Origin: Tomocerus qinae
Taxonomy: Eukaryota; Arthropoda; Collembola; Entomobryomorpha; Tomoceridae
DNA: 64,000 nucleotides
Direction: 5' to 3'
Assembly (NCBI GenBank): GCA_020055645.1
Contig: CM034546.1
Span: 52,328,001-52,392,000 of the forward strand
The first letter of the stretch is position 1. Each line of letters opens with the position of its first letter. Shown here piece after piece: positions 11,959 through 22,595 of this stretch. Both the position numbers and the translations under genes were made by a program. The notes under the pieces were generated by a model. The model was not told the DNA's origin, did no database searches, and worked only from the letters and a program-made list of their open reading frames with translations.

Positions 11959-13604
11959 CTATCTTCTGGGCCCCCCTCCACCAACAAGTAGCTTAATAGT
12001 GCCCCTAGCCAAACCCATAAAAAATTTTGGCACTGTCTTTTTAGTGATGAATGTTCCTAATCCTATTTGCAATTTGGCAGGTCTACAGGACTTTTGAAAC
12101 TTCCTCATGTAATTTACATCATTTGGTCTACCGTCAGTGAATAAACTGAATTTTTTTGTTACCTTGTACAAAGCATTACTATAGGCTTGAGCAAGTCTTA
12201 AAATTAATACCCATAGCGAACTTATGACAATTACATAGAGAGCAGTTAAAGCTACTGGAAATAGTTCTTTGCCCTTAAAAAGCATGACGTTAGCAATAAT
12301 GACACTACGAATAACAATCGATTGAAAAGGGATAAGGATTATTTGTAATATGCTATCCACAATGTCAAAAATTATTCGCATTATATTTGTATAGTGAACG
12401 AGTACATCCGTTGAGCGAGTTGCTATACTGGTTTGGTAATGCTGTTTGCCCAACCTGTAAATAATTGAACATCATTAAAATTTCTATTAATTCAATATAG
12501 TCCATAACAACCGATTATGGATCTATTAACAAACGTACTGCTATTTGTATAATTCATGTCGCCACACTATCTAGGGATTATATAGCTGAGTAAATAGCTG
12601 AGAAGCGTAAGTAAAGAGTTAGAACGCTAAAATGTTTTGGAATTTTATGTTGGAAAAGAAAACTACCACAATGTGAGTATAATATACTCATTAAAAAATT
12701 TCCCTATCACCTTTAATCAATAGTAATAATTTGTTGGCCACGTTTGTACTAGGTAAGCATTAAGTATATTATAATAAGAAATACAAGGGATATTAGTGAC
12801 TTACGTCAATTCCTTAGTAACGACGTGACAAAGTTGCGTTCCAAGCAGACAGATATGAAAATCAAAGTGAAGTCTGATAAACACACACGAAAACTGCCAA
12901 AATAGGGGTATGGATATCATGAGCACGAATAAATATGATTTATAGTTCTCAGGTATTAACGCGTAGATCAATATTGGGTGGTCATATAAAATAAATACAT
13001 AGAAAAACATTACAAATAATGGATATGCAATAGTGGTGACATTTAGAAAAGTCATAACTATTTCTAATTTTTTGCATGAAACGGACTCCTTGCTTTCCCA
13101 GTAGTTGTCTGAAATGTGAAAACCAACTCATAAATAATTTTTCTACATGCTTTAAACAATTTTAGATAATAAAGCATATTAATTTGCAACATAAAAGTTA
13201 AACTTACATTCAAATGTCTTCATAATTCTGAAATAATCTGTCAATGTTGCAGCCATTGTAGGACCGTAAATGCTAACTGTTAAATGTATAAGGGATCCTA
13301 AGGTAGACATACAGCATGCAAAGAAACACAATAGAATGTTGGAAGTTTTATCTCTCAACAAATACAATACAATTAATTCAATTATGAAAAACGCATTAGC
13401 CATAAACCAAACGGCTTGCATACACTTCACTATGAGATGGGCCCTTTTTGACTTCGAGACGGTCAAACTGCAATCTTTCTCATTCCATTCGTATGGGAGA
13501 GCTCCTATTCGATAACCTAAATTGATATTTTGGGATAAACACTCTAAAGCTCGTTTGGACACGGCTCTAAGTTCCATCTTTGGTTTTATATCTGTGTTCG
13601 TCAT
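11959..13604 (-). CDS. R3: subtype I seven-TM chemoreceptor-like protein
   Basis: Exons 13208-13604, 12805-13108 and 11959-12454 (397, 304 and 496 nt) join in phases 1 and 2, giving 398 residues. All junctions are GT-AG (gtaagt donors, cag acceptors). Exon 1 carries the family block NINLGYRIGALPYEWNEKDC, then two hydrophobic segments. Exon 2 starts NYWESKE, has two more, and includes the HPILIYALIPENYKSY loop. Exon 3 starts LGKQHYQTS, has two further segments, and ends with the conserved GLGTFITKKTVPKFFMGLAR block and a GGGGPRR tail. A cell-surface chemosensory receptor is the likely role, from size and layout only. R3 is the most divergent subtype I member (for example CRPAKLQIG). Its 350-nt intron 2 is shorter than in R4, R6, R7, R10 and R11. 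Confidence 0.82.
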
Positions 13605-14043
13605 TTTTGAGTTGGGATTTAAAATAAACTGTTCTATAAACTATACTGTACAATATACTATAAAACTTTGGAAGAACGGTATCAATAAATAGTGTCCAAC
13701 AAATCGAGATATATTTTACTATTCCAATATATCTATATTTTCTTACACACTCACAACCCGTGGAATAATACTATATATAACTACACAGCTAACTAATATA
13801 TCTCAAAATGATTCTTAATTGTCAGTGGTGCAGTATTCTTTTATAGCCTTAAATTTCAAAACCCATAAGAGCTCAAAGAAATTGCGACTGACAAGACTGT
13901 TTAATGAAACAGAAGTCTTAAAGTAGGAAGTAGAATGCTATTATGCTAATTTGTTGTATATTCATGCTTCTTGGGTAGTACCCATCTCTGCAAAGGATAT
14001 TTCACATATACGAATAAATGCAACCTTTCTATTTATTATCATA

Positions 14044-14275
14044 TTCAGCTAACTTTTCCAGTTCATTTTTAATCTTATTAATTGGTCTTTTATCCTTTGC
14101 TGGCGAAGAAGTGAGCTGTGAAGAAATCGTGATTGAGAATCAATGGACCACCCACCAAGCTAATTGGGTGGCCTATTCTTCTCCAATCACGATTCCTTCA
14201 GATTTCACTGCTACGCCAGCCAAGAACAAAAGATAAATTAATGGGATTAAAAATGAGCTGGAAAAGTTAGCTGAA
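14044..14275. mobile_element. Short TA-flanked MITE with hairpin structure
   Basis: The terminal inverted repeats are TTCAGCTAACTTTTCCAG followed by TTCATTTTTAATC at the left, and the near-perfect complement at the right ending GTTAGCTGAA. TA flanks both ends (14042-14043 and 14276-14277). The centre is also palindromic (atcgtgattg with caatcacgat, and accaccca near gggtgg). At 232 bp with no frame, it looks like a Tc1/mariner-type MITE. It lies upstream of R3. Confidence 0.75.
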
Positions 14276-14347
14276 TAGGGTACTAATAACCGATATTAGG
14301 AAATACAATCCAATACTTTTCAGAGGGTTGGCTATATTGTGCACAAA

Positions 14348-14934
14348 CAGTGTACAAAATTTACCACTTTTTAGGCTTTTTTACCATCACAGTGGTAAAA
14401 ATGCACTTAATGGTAAAAATGCATTTAATGGTAAAAATGGTAAATATTAGCGATTGATTAGGCAGATTAGTACAAATATACACTAGACATCCTAAAATAT
14501 ACGTTTTAAAACTTTATTTACTATGAAACATTTCCAATGAGCCCCTTAATCAACTAAATTAATCATATTTATTTGATTGTACCCCAAAAGTTATAAAAAA
14601 TGAAGAAGTATTTGGTATCGCCCATTTAAAATTGATGCTAATTGAATTGCAATTAATTTCTCAAACTGCAAGGGTTGTTGCGCATTGGTTGAATCCTACT
14701 CTGTTTAATGAGCACTTACCAATTTGTGACAACAATGATCATCTGCTAAGCCATTTCATACTTTGGCACCGAATTTTATTCAAAATTGAAACACCAAATT
14801 TAAATTAAACTATTTTTTACCATTTATACCATTAAAAACCACTTACCACTACATTTTAGGTAGTGGTATTTAACGTTAAATACCATTAAAAACCACTTAC
14901 CACTGGTAAGTGGTAAATGGTATTTTGTACACTG
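14348..14934. mobile_element. hAT-like MITE (CAGTGTACAAAAT family), copy 1
   Basis: The ends are CAGTGTACAAAATTTACCAC and its complement ...GTATTTTGTACACTG, flanked by an exact 8-bp duplication TGCACAAA (14340-14347 and 14935-14942). Subterminal regions are full of ggtaaa/taccac words, which may be transposase-binding repeats. At 587 bp it has no frame. Copies lie at 27671-28268 and, truncated, at 55543-56068. Confidence 0.88.
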
Positions 14935-14942
14935 TGCACAAA

Positions 14943-15651
14943 GCACGACTAATAAAATATTTATACTGTCAATTTAAACATTATTTTCTTTCGGAGAAAC
15001 AACGTGGCACGGAGGAGGAAATACTTTCTATTGAAAATGTTTAGAGCCAGAGCCATATAGAAAAACAAGTTTCGTGGAATCCGTATATTGAAGCTAACCT
15101 TGGTATATCCTTTTCACAAAGTCGTGTATATTATATTGCTGTCCCTCTTGCAATTGACCTCCCACAGTTTAAGTTTATTTCGTCTGCATACAGTTACATA
15201 TATGCAGAAAATTGTTCCTCTCCTACTACAAATGCGTACCCTCCCTGACAATATGCTACCTTAGACCTTGACGGGAACCGAAATTTTCATTTTTAATGGT
15301 AACTTTTGAATATTCGTAAAGTTTAATATGGTTAAATGAATCCAGGGAAGTTTCTTCAGCCATACAAGTCATCTTTGATTTTTTAATCATATTCAGTTTC
15401 AAAAAATTACCTGAAGAGATATTAGCAAAAGTTATGACCCAATTAATATGAAATTGAACAATATTTTGTTTATGACCATATTATGTGTTGTTTATTTAAT
15501 GACATTATCTACTATTAGTACAGAGGCAAATAATATTTACATAAATTACTGTTCTATTCCCGAGTTCAGCTACTTACATAAAGCACGACTTATTTTATTG
15601 TACGTAATTTATCTACTTTAATTTATCAAGACTTTGGTTTTTGGTTTCATC
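14943..15651. other. Spacer between R3 upstream flank and R4 stop
   Basis: It contains at about 14945-15060 a copy of the distal upstream block seen before other subtype I genes (TATAAA on the minus strand, then aaacattattttctttcgg). Later, at about 15265-15480, it has a segment beginning cttgacgggaaccgaaattt that recurs near 22089-22345. No gene seen. The MITEs at 14044-14934 have split R3 from its distal block. Confidence 0.5.
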
Positions 15652-17646
15652 TCATCTTCTGGGCCCTCCTCTCCCAACAAGTAGCTTAGCGGTTCCTCTA
15701 GCCAAACCAAGAAAGAATTTTGGCACCGTTTTCTTAGTGATAAATGTTCCTAATCCAATTTGGAATTTAAGATGTTTACAGGACCTTTGGAACTTCTTCA
15801 TATATTTTAATTCAATTGCTTTACCGTTTTTGAATAAGCTAAACTTTTTTGTTACTTTGTTGATAACATCGGTAACGGCGTATCCTAGTCTCAAAATTAG
15901 GACCCATAGCGAACATGTGCCAACCAAATAGCCAACAGCTAAAACTATCGAAAATATTTCCTTCTCCTTCAAAAGCATGACACTAGCGATGAGGACACTA
16001 CGAATAACAATCGATTGGAAGGGGATGAGGACTATTCGGACTATGTCATCAATGATATCAATAATTATCCGCTGTATATTCGTATAATGAACGAGTACGT
16101 CAAGAGATCGAGCCGAGGGACTGGTTTGGTATTCCTTTCTTCCTAATCTGTAAAAATTAAATTTATTTAGAATTTCCACTGGACATATTTTTATAAACAA
16201 CCGATTAAGTATAGTTAATAGCGGGGCAACTCCGAAATATTAAAGGCAATCGTCCTCACGCTTTTGGGGCGTCGTTCTTGGCAACGTTGTAATGAACATG
16301 CAAGATGTACAGAAAATATTATTTATGAAAAATTGACCCGTCAGTGATAAAACAGTCTATTGAAATTTAACTGTTTTTGAATTCTAACCCGTTGAAAAGC
16401 AAAATTATAGAAACAGGAAAAGGGACTCTTCTTTGAGGATCTCCCGTTGGGCACCTAGCGCCGCATTTAAACGCGTGTCGCTTTATTATACGACTTTAGT
16501 TATTTCTATTTTCCCTCTTGTAACTGGGAGCAATACAGTTACGGTAGCAATGTTATTAGATAATGGTGCGGAAAAGCATGTCAACACCTTTTTGTCAACA
16601 CTATAAACTAACTTAACCTAACCATGTATAAATGTGTTGACAAGTTTGGGTTCCCCCATTTAAAATTAAAGATGTTTTCTAAAAATTAATTAATATTTAT
16701 TCTAGCCTGATTTCTTCTTTCGCAAAGTTACTATCACACTTTGAGTTTTTTGATGCCTCGTGTACCCCTAATCGGTTCTTGTCCACGTTTGTACTTAGTA
16801 ACAATGTAAATGTAACATTTAAAATAGTAATATAGTCACTTACGTCATTTCTTTTGTTAAGACGTGGACTAAATGCGTTCCAAGCAAGCTTATTTGAAAA
16901 ACAAAATTAATTCTGATAAATAAACATAAAAGCTGCCAAAACATGGGCACAGACATCATTAGCACAAAGAAATATGATTTGTAGTTTTCAGGTATCAGTG
17001 CGTAGATCAATATGGGATGGTTATATAAATACACTAAATAGAAAAATGCGAAAAACGTTGGATACGCAATTGTGGAGCCTTTAAAAAAAATCATTATCAT
17101 TTCTAATTTTTTGCATGAAATGGGCTTCTTGCTTTCCCAGTACTTGTCTGAAATGTGAAAAACAATTAATGAAATATAATAATAATTAATATTGAAAATA
17201 ATTCTTGGAGATACTTAAAATTAAAGATATGTTCATTTATAAACGCTCAACTTACATTTAAACGTCTTCACAATTCTGTAATAATCTGTTAGTAAAGCAG
17301 CAATTGTAGGACCGTATACAGTAACCGTTAAATGCATCAGTGACCCCAAGGTTGATATGCAGCAGGCAAAGAAACACATTAGAATGTTGGAAGTTTTATC
17401 TCTCAACAAATACAAAACGATTAATTCAATGATGAAAAACGCATTAGCTATAAACCATACGGCTTGCATACACTTCACTATGAGATGGGCTCTTTTTGAC
17501 TTGGATTCCGTCAAACTGCAATCTTTTTCATTCCATACGTACGGGAGAGCTCCTATTCGATATCCCAAATTAATGTTTTGGGATAAAAACTCTAAAGCTC
17601 GTTTGGAGATTGCTCTAAGTTCAGTCTTTGGTCTTCGATTTGCCAT
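15652..17646 (-). CDS. R4: subtype I seven-TM chemoreceptor-like protein
   Basis: Exons 17256-17646, 16844-17147 and 15652-16147 (391, 304 and 496 nt) join in phases 1 and 2 into 396 residues. Approximate hydrophobic segments are 55-81, 88-110, 148-172, 187-213, 258-291, 297-319 and a weaker 363-389. There is no signal peptide, which fits a receptor with an internal N-terminus. Exon 3 ends TVPKFFLGLARGTAKLLVGR followed by GGPRR. The frame is open upstream to 17700, but the ATG at 17646 (MANRRPKTEL) aligns with the starts of paralogues, so I chose it. A TATA-like element lies about 75-80 nt upstream. The role as a chemosensory receptor is inferred. Introns 1 (108 nt) and 2 (696 nt) have good splice sites. 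Intron 2 holds a tgtcaacacc hairpin shared with R6 and R10. Confidence 0.85.
16575..16665. repeat. Paralogous hairpin element in R4 intron 2
   Basis: tgtcaacacctttttgtcaa on the left pairs with tgtgttgaca on the right across aacttaacctaaccatg. Related copies are in intron 2 of R6 (about 23501-23577) and R10 (about 43468-43565). The R6 copy has nearly perfect arms. Its conserved place shows it was inserted before those genes duplicated. Confidence 0.65.
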
Positions 17647-17715
17647 TTTTGAGTTGGGAAGTGAATTTCTAATAGTAGCCGACACAATGCACGGAAACAA
17701 TCAATAAATCCTAGT

Positions 17716-17750
17716 GAACCATATATACGCCCTACTTTTCTACCAAGAAT
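17716..17750 (-). promoter_or_regulatory. Conserved TATA-like element upstream of R4
   Basis: On the minus strand it reads ttggtagaaaagtagggcgt followed by atatatggttcactaggatt. The same order (gtagaaaagtagg, TATA-like word, ttcactaggatttatt) recurs before R6, R7, R10 and R11, each about 70-100 nt before the ATG. The spacing fits a core promoter with a short leader. Confidence 0.55.
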
Positions 17751-18686
17751 ATTATTCGATGGAATATTATATTAGGAATAACTCTGCCTGTAGCTATAAT
17801 AATATAAAAATTACTTTTATAAATGTTTTCAACAGATTTTAATTTTGACTAGCAATTGGCAAAACAGTATATTAAAAATTGGAGAAATCCAAAAATATTT
17901 ACATTATACTATGCTTTGTAGTTATTTATCCTTCGGGCTACTAACGGGGGTATCTATCTTAGCTATCTGGAGTAAGTAGTTATCTAATACATTTACTAAA
18001 GAAACCTTTCTATTAGATTAACAATATTATGAATTTTTGATTTTATTAGAGAGCTATATGCTAAGAGCTATAGCACTGACTTGCTCTAAAGTAATACAAG
18101 TATTAAGCTGACTGTTCTCTCTCAGATGTCACAAATGCTGTATGTAATGCTCTGTATGAAGACTATTTAACAGTATTGACCGCAGCCAATATAATAGTTT
18201 ATATATAATTTTATACTGACCTTTTACACATATTTTCTTGCGGGGAAAGAAATACGTTACATGGAAGAGGAAATACTAATCATAAAATACATGGTAAGAT
18301 AATGAAATAAATAAATTCATGGAACTCCTATATTAAAACTATAGAGACCATAACTTAGGGGAATCTTATTTAGAAAGCTGACTATACTTTCTTATGTTAT
18401 ATACAAGTAATAATATTTAAACTCGGTTATAGTGCCCTGCTGCATGTCTGTGCTGACCATCCAGTGTTTTTCTTCATTTATTTAGTCTACAACTAGGTAC
18501 GTTTCTAGGAATTTAATTTGTTACGCCCCATACAATTTAGTAGGAATCGAGTCCAAGCTATAGATCAACAACATTTCTCTTTAAATTACTTTTCTACTCC
18601 AGAGACCAGCTAATTACTTAAAGCACGACTGATTCTATATAACTAATCTACTTTAATTTATCAAGACTTTGGGTTTTGATTTCACA
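17751..18686. other. Upstream region of R4 and spacer before R5 stop
   Basis: No gene seen. At about 18110-18330 lies the distal block typical of subtype I genes (ctctctcagatgtcacaaatg, a tatactgacc word that reads as a TATAAA-type element on the minus strand, then ttttcttgcggggaaagaaa). It ends with the R5 downstream sequence ctttaatttatcaagactttg, which recurs after R4 and related genes. Confidence 0.5.
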
Positions 18687-20063
18687 TCAGCGTCTGGGCC
18701 CTCCTCTACCAACAAGTAGTTTACCTGTTCCTCTAGTCAAACCAATTAAAAATTTTGGCACACTCTTCTTAGTAATAAATGTTCCTAATCCTATTTCAAC
18801 TTTTAACGGTTTACAGGACTTTTGATACTTCTTGAGGTACTTTTTTTCATGTAAAGTACCATTGGTGAATACGCTAAATCTTTTTATTACCTTGTTGAAT
18901 GCTTCAGTGAAAGTTTGTCCTAGTTTTAGAAATGATACCCATAAAAAACAAGAAATAAACACATAGGAAGCAGTTAAAACCAATGGAAATACATCTTTTA
19001 ACTGCAATAGATATATATTAGCAATTAGTACACTACGAATAACAATAGACTGCATTGGGACGCTTATAAGACGAATTGTTTCATTTGCAATACCAAAGTT
19101 TATGCGAAATATGTTCGTATAGGTGACGAGTACGTTGATTGAACGAGCCGTGCTAACCGTTTGGTAGTTGTTTCGTCCTAATCTGCAAAAATTAATTATT
19201 ACATTTTCTTTAATATGGTTATTTGAAAATGGAAGATGATAATTTATTCATTCGTTTTTAAAGACCCTTACGTCAGTTCTTCTGTCACGGAGTGACAAAG
19301 TTGCCATCCAAACATAAAAATTTCGAAAATAAAGTTAACTCTGACAGTTAAACACATCATCTGCCAAAATAATGGTATGGAGATCATGATCACCATGATG
19401 AACGATTTGTAGTCGTCCGGAATAAGGGCGTAGATAAATATTGGTTCGTTGTATAGAAACCCCAGATAAAGAGATACTAAAAGCAGTGGGTATACAAATG
19501 TGGAGATATTTAAAAGCATTAACGCTATTTCCAATTTTCTGTTTGAAATTATCGCCTTGCTGTTCAAGTATTTACCTGAAAAAATATGAATTAAATAACA
19601 TGTACACAACGTACAACCCGTACAAGTATATATAAAGTTTAAAGTTTTAATAAGTAATGTTTAAAAACTTACATTCAAACTTCTTCACAATCCTGGAAAA
19701 ATTTGTCAACAAGGCAGCCCCCGTAGGACCATATATAGAAACTCCTATATGCAAAATTGATCCCTGGGCTAATAAACAGCAAAGAAAGAAACACATTGGG
19801 GTGCTGTGTGTGGTGTCCCCTAATAAATACAAAACGATTAATTCAACTACGAAGAACGTATTAGCTAAAAGCCAAATGGCTTGCATACATTTCACTATGA
19901 AATGTGCTCGTTTTGACTTCGAGACGGACAAACTACAATCTTTTTCATTCCAGTTGTACGGGAGAGCACCTATCCGATATCCTAAATTAATGTTTTGGGA
20001 TAACCTAGCGAAAGCTCGTTTGGAGATTGCTTTAAGACTAGTGTTTGCTTTGGCATTTGCCAT
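18687..20063 (-). CDS. R5: subtype II seven-TM chemoreceptor-like protein
   Basis: Exons 19673-20063, 19272-19575 and 18687-19182 (391, 304 and 496 nt) join in phases 1 and 2, giving 396 residues. Subtype II marks are GDTTHSTPMCFF after segment 1, GAALLTNFSRIVKKFE at the end of exon 1, KAIISNRKLEI and NEPIFIYALIPDDYKSF in exon 2, and LQLKDVFPLVLTASY in exon 3. It keeps the family N-terminal NINLGYRIGALPY block and the C-terminal GLGTFITKKSVPKF block with GRGGPRR. Both introns are short (97 and 89 nt). The exon 2 donor is gtaagg, slightly off consensus. The likely role is a chemosensory membrane receptor by inference. The ATG at 20063 follows directly after ttcaaag, a possible splice acceptor for an untranslated leader exon. 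Confidence 0.85.
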
Positions 20064-20124
20064 CTTTGAATCGAAAAGTTAAATAAAAAATGTCTTAAAT
20101 GTTTTAACTTATTTTATAATGTAA

Positions 20125-20410
20125 TGTGACAAGAAATAAATTTCAAGTAAGCCTAAAGTCACTTTTTCATTAAAAACTTTAGGTAGTATATATTTTGTTA
20201 AGGTTTTCAATCTGATAAAAAATACTAACTGAACGGAAGGTTAGTTTATAGCTCTAAAACTTTACTGTACGTTATTGGCATAAATATACTGATCGACAAA
20301 ATAAAATAACAAGAAATAAATATCCGTAAACCTAAAGCCAGTATTTGGTATAACTTTAGATAGAGTATATTTTTTTCAGGTGTTTTATCTGATCAAAAAT
20401 AGTAACTGAA
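20125..20410. repeat. Tandemly duplicated upstream segment of R5
   Basis: The pattern acaagaaataaat...cctaaag...ctttaggtag.gtatat...gttttcaatctgat occurs at about 20129-20215 and again at about 20310-20395. A related single copy lies upstream of R9 (about 40435-40520). It contains tatatt words and may be duplicated promoter sequence. Confidence 0.5.
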
Positions 20411-20859
20411 CAAAATTTTAACTTAGTTTAGCTTCTTAAACCCAAATGTGTCGCCGCTAATACTGATTGAAAAGCACTAAAGTAAATAATATTATACTTT
20501 TGGATAGTGAACAGGTATTGAACATTTATCTAGATCAGTAGCAAGTATTACTCCGAAGTAGGTACGTTGTTTTTACTTTTAAAATATTAGATTCGCTATA
20601 TATACGGGAATTTATTTTTGTAGACAGCAATAGTCATTACTATGATGCTTTCATCATTTAATATGTAATACTTTAAATATCTATATTGTCCGCCGTGGCT
20701 GTAAGTAGACTTTTATAACATTAACTATTGACATTTAAACAATATTCAGAAAGAATGTGACACGTAAGGGAAGCAATAGTTTATTTCTGCTTCCTTTGCT
20801 TTCTTCATGGGCAATGCACGTTTTACATACATGGGACTAATTTATTATTCCGTGCCGTG

Positions 20860-21240
20860 CTTTTACAGTTGAAGTTGGAAGAGGTAGATTGTCATTTCTT
20901 CCAGGCTTTCAATTCCAACCATTCCCTGTCTCAATCAGATAATATTATATTCTAATGAAACAATACTAGTAGAGCTTTATATGTTAAAACTTAAATCTAT
21001 TCGCTCCTAACCTCCTCTGCTGACTCCACAAAAATTATGTTCTGTTCCCACATATTAATTTTTAATCGCTCATGACCCATATGGCACCATTGTTCTGGCT
21101 ACTTTTGCCTTGGAGAGGTGGAGATACTCTGAATAATACATAAAGAATAAATTATGTTAAAGGTTTGCTTTGATTACTTCCCTGTAAACTATCTAAGAGA
21201 ATATAAAGTCTAAAGCCACAAGCATTAAAATTTACATTTG
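20860..21240 (-). repeat. Recurrent upstream block with TATA-like word (copy at R5)
   Basis: This block contains acagttgaag.ggtagattgt, ccctgtctcaatcagataat, cgctcctaacctcctctgct, ggagaggtggagatactctg and ttgattactt words in fixed order. Similar blocks occur at about 26560-26960, 34360-34740, 40980-41330, 50410-50790, 54890-55280 and 60540-60970, mostly upstream of receptor genes. Several copies read TATATAAAAGTAG and then GTAAGT on the minus strand. In this copy the donor-like word has decayed. Confidence 0.55.
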
Positions 21241-21281
21241 AATACAATGTATTATGTTATATATATATATGTATATGTTGT

Positions 21282-21331
21282 AGTCGGAGAGGGAAACAAG
21301 ACTGGGAGGGACATAATGTCCCTCTCCGACT
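21282..21331. repeat. Short perfect inverted repeat
   Basis: AGTCGGAGAGGG at 21282-21293 and CCCTCTCCGACT at 21320-21331 form a 12-bp stem with a 26-base loop. Related words (gactgggagggacat, gactgggagag, gactgggagggatat) recur over the next 70 bases. Probably the remains of a small foldback element. An AT microsatellite lies just to the left. Confidence 0.6.
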
Positions 21332-21839
21332 AGACTGGGAGAGATAGCTCTGTACCACTAGCGGTACCGAGCCATGAGGTTTCCGACTGGGAGGGATATG
21401 TCGTAAAGGATTGATATGAATGATCCTATGTGTATAAGTGCCACAAATATCGCAGATTTTAGGTTACTCTACATTTATTCATTGTAATCATTATTTTCTA
21501 TAATACATCTTTCGTATTTATTATTCAGAGTGGATCCACCTCTTCAGGTGTCATCTAAATGATGTAGTCACTAAATAATATTTTCCATTTCTGTATTTCT
21601 TACAACTAAAATATTGGCTTGCAATAAAATACAATGCTAACAGTATTGAACCAAAAGAAGACTCATATTATTACCATTACTAATTATTATTAATACAATT
21701 TATTAAATAATTCGATTTAATGACGCACATCTAAAGAGATTTATGGTGTTTAAATGTTTATTCAGCGGACGGCAAATAATAAACCCTTCTAGCTTTAAGT
21801 TGAAATGTAAATGTTTAGGTATGTTTGTATAAGCTGTGT

Positions 21840-22085
21840 AGGCTTTAGCGCATATAAAAGTAGTTTTAAGCTTTAAATTCCTTTAGATAGTTTACAAGTA
21901 ATCAAAGCAAACCTTTAACATAACTTATTCTTGATGAATTATTCAGAGGGTCTCCACCTCTCTCGGGCAAAAGCAGCCAGGACAAAGGTGCCAAATGGTC
22001 ATGAGTGGGCAAAATTAATCTGTCGGAATAGAATAGAATTTTTGCGGAGTCAGCAGAGGATGTTAGGAGCGAAAAGGTTTAAGTT
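21840..22085 (+). repeat. Inverted copy of the recurrent upstream block
   Basis: Here the block runs on the plus strand: gcatataaaagtagttttaa, then tttagatagtttacaagtaa, gagggtctccacctctctcg and ttaggagcgaaaaggtttaa. It faces the minus-strand copy at 20860-21240 about 0.7 kb away, so this intergenic region contains an inverted duplication. No gene is attached on the plus strand. Confidence 0.55.
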
Positions 22086-22595
22086 TTAACCTTGACGGGA
22101 ACCGAAATTTCATATTTTTATTGGCAACTTTCAAGTATTCCTATCGTTTTTTGAAAGGCTTAATATGGTTAACCAAATCCATCTTTTTAAATTTGCAAGT
22201 CACGATTTTCTGATTTCTAAAAGCTAGGCTTCCTTGAATTGAGAGGAACGTTCCTGCCGCACAAATTACCTGAATAGATTAGAAACAAGGTACGATAAAA
22301 TTAATCAAAAAATTGTACAATATTTTGTTTCGCCATATTATGTGTTGTTTATTTGCTGACATATCTACCATTATATATTATAGAACAGAGGTAAATAATA
22401 GTTAAAATTACTTTTCTAATCCAGAGTCCAGCTACTTACAAAAAGCACGAGTTATTTGTACGTAATGTTATCTACTTAATAATATTTACATAAATTACTT
22501 TTATACTGCAGAGACTAGCTAAATACATAAAGCACAACTAATTCTACATAATTAATCCACTTTAATTTAACATGATTCTGGGTTTTGATTCCACA
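22086..22595. other. Spacer upstream of R6 stop
   Basis: No gene seen. It contains at about 22089-22345 a second copy of the cttgacgggaaccgaaattt segment found near 15265. It ends in repeated short pieces (gagtccagctacttacaaaa, gagactagctaaatacataa) shared by the regions downstream of several receptors. Confidence 0.4.

Noticed and set aside
15641-15931. Plus-strand 96-codon frames opposite exon 3 (also at 22585, 28869 and 51280) that look conserved with each other
   Set aside because: They lie entirely antisense to the conserved exon 3 of subtype I genes. Their similarity follows from conservation of the sense protein.
17357-17707. Plus-strand frames opposite exon 1 of R4, and similar ones at 13270, 19657, 24119, 30612, 52852 and 59708
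   Set aside because: Same shadow effect on the antisense strand of exon 1. There is no independent signal.
21254-21340. CRISPR-like or phage-type repeat
   Set aside because: A single hairpin with a dinucleotide run and no regular spacers. The window is eukaryotic.
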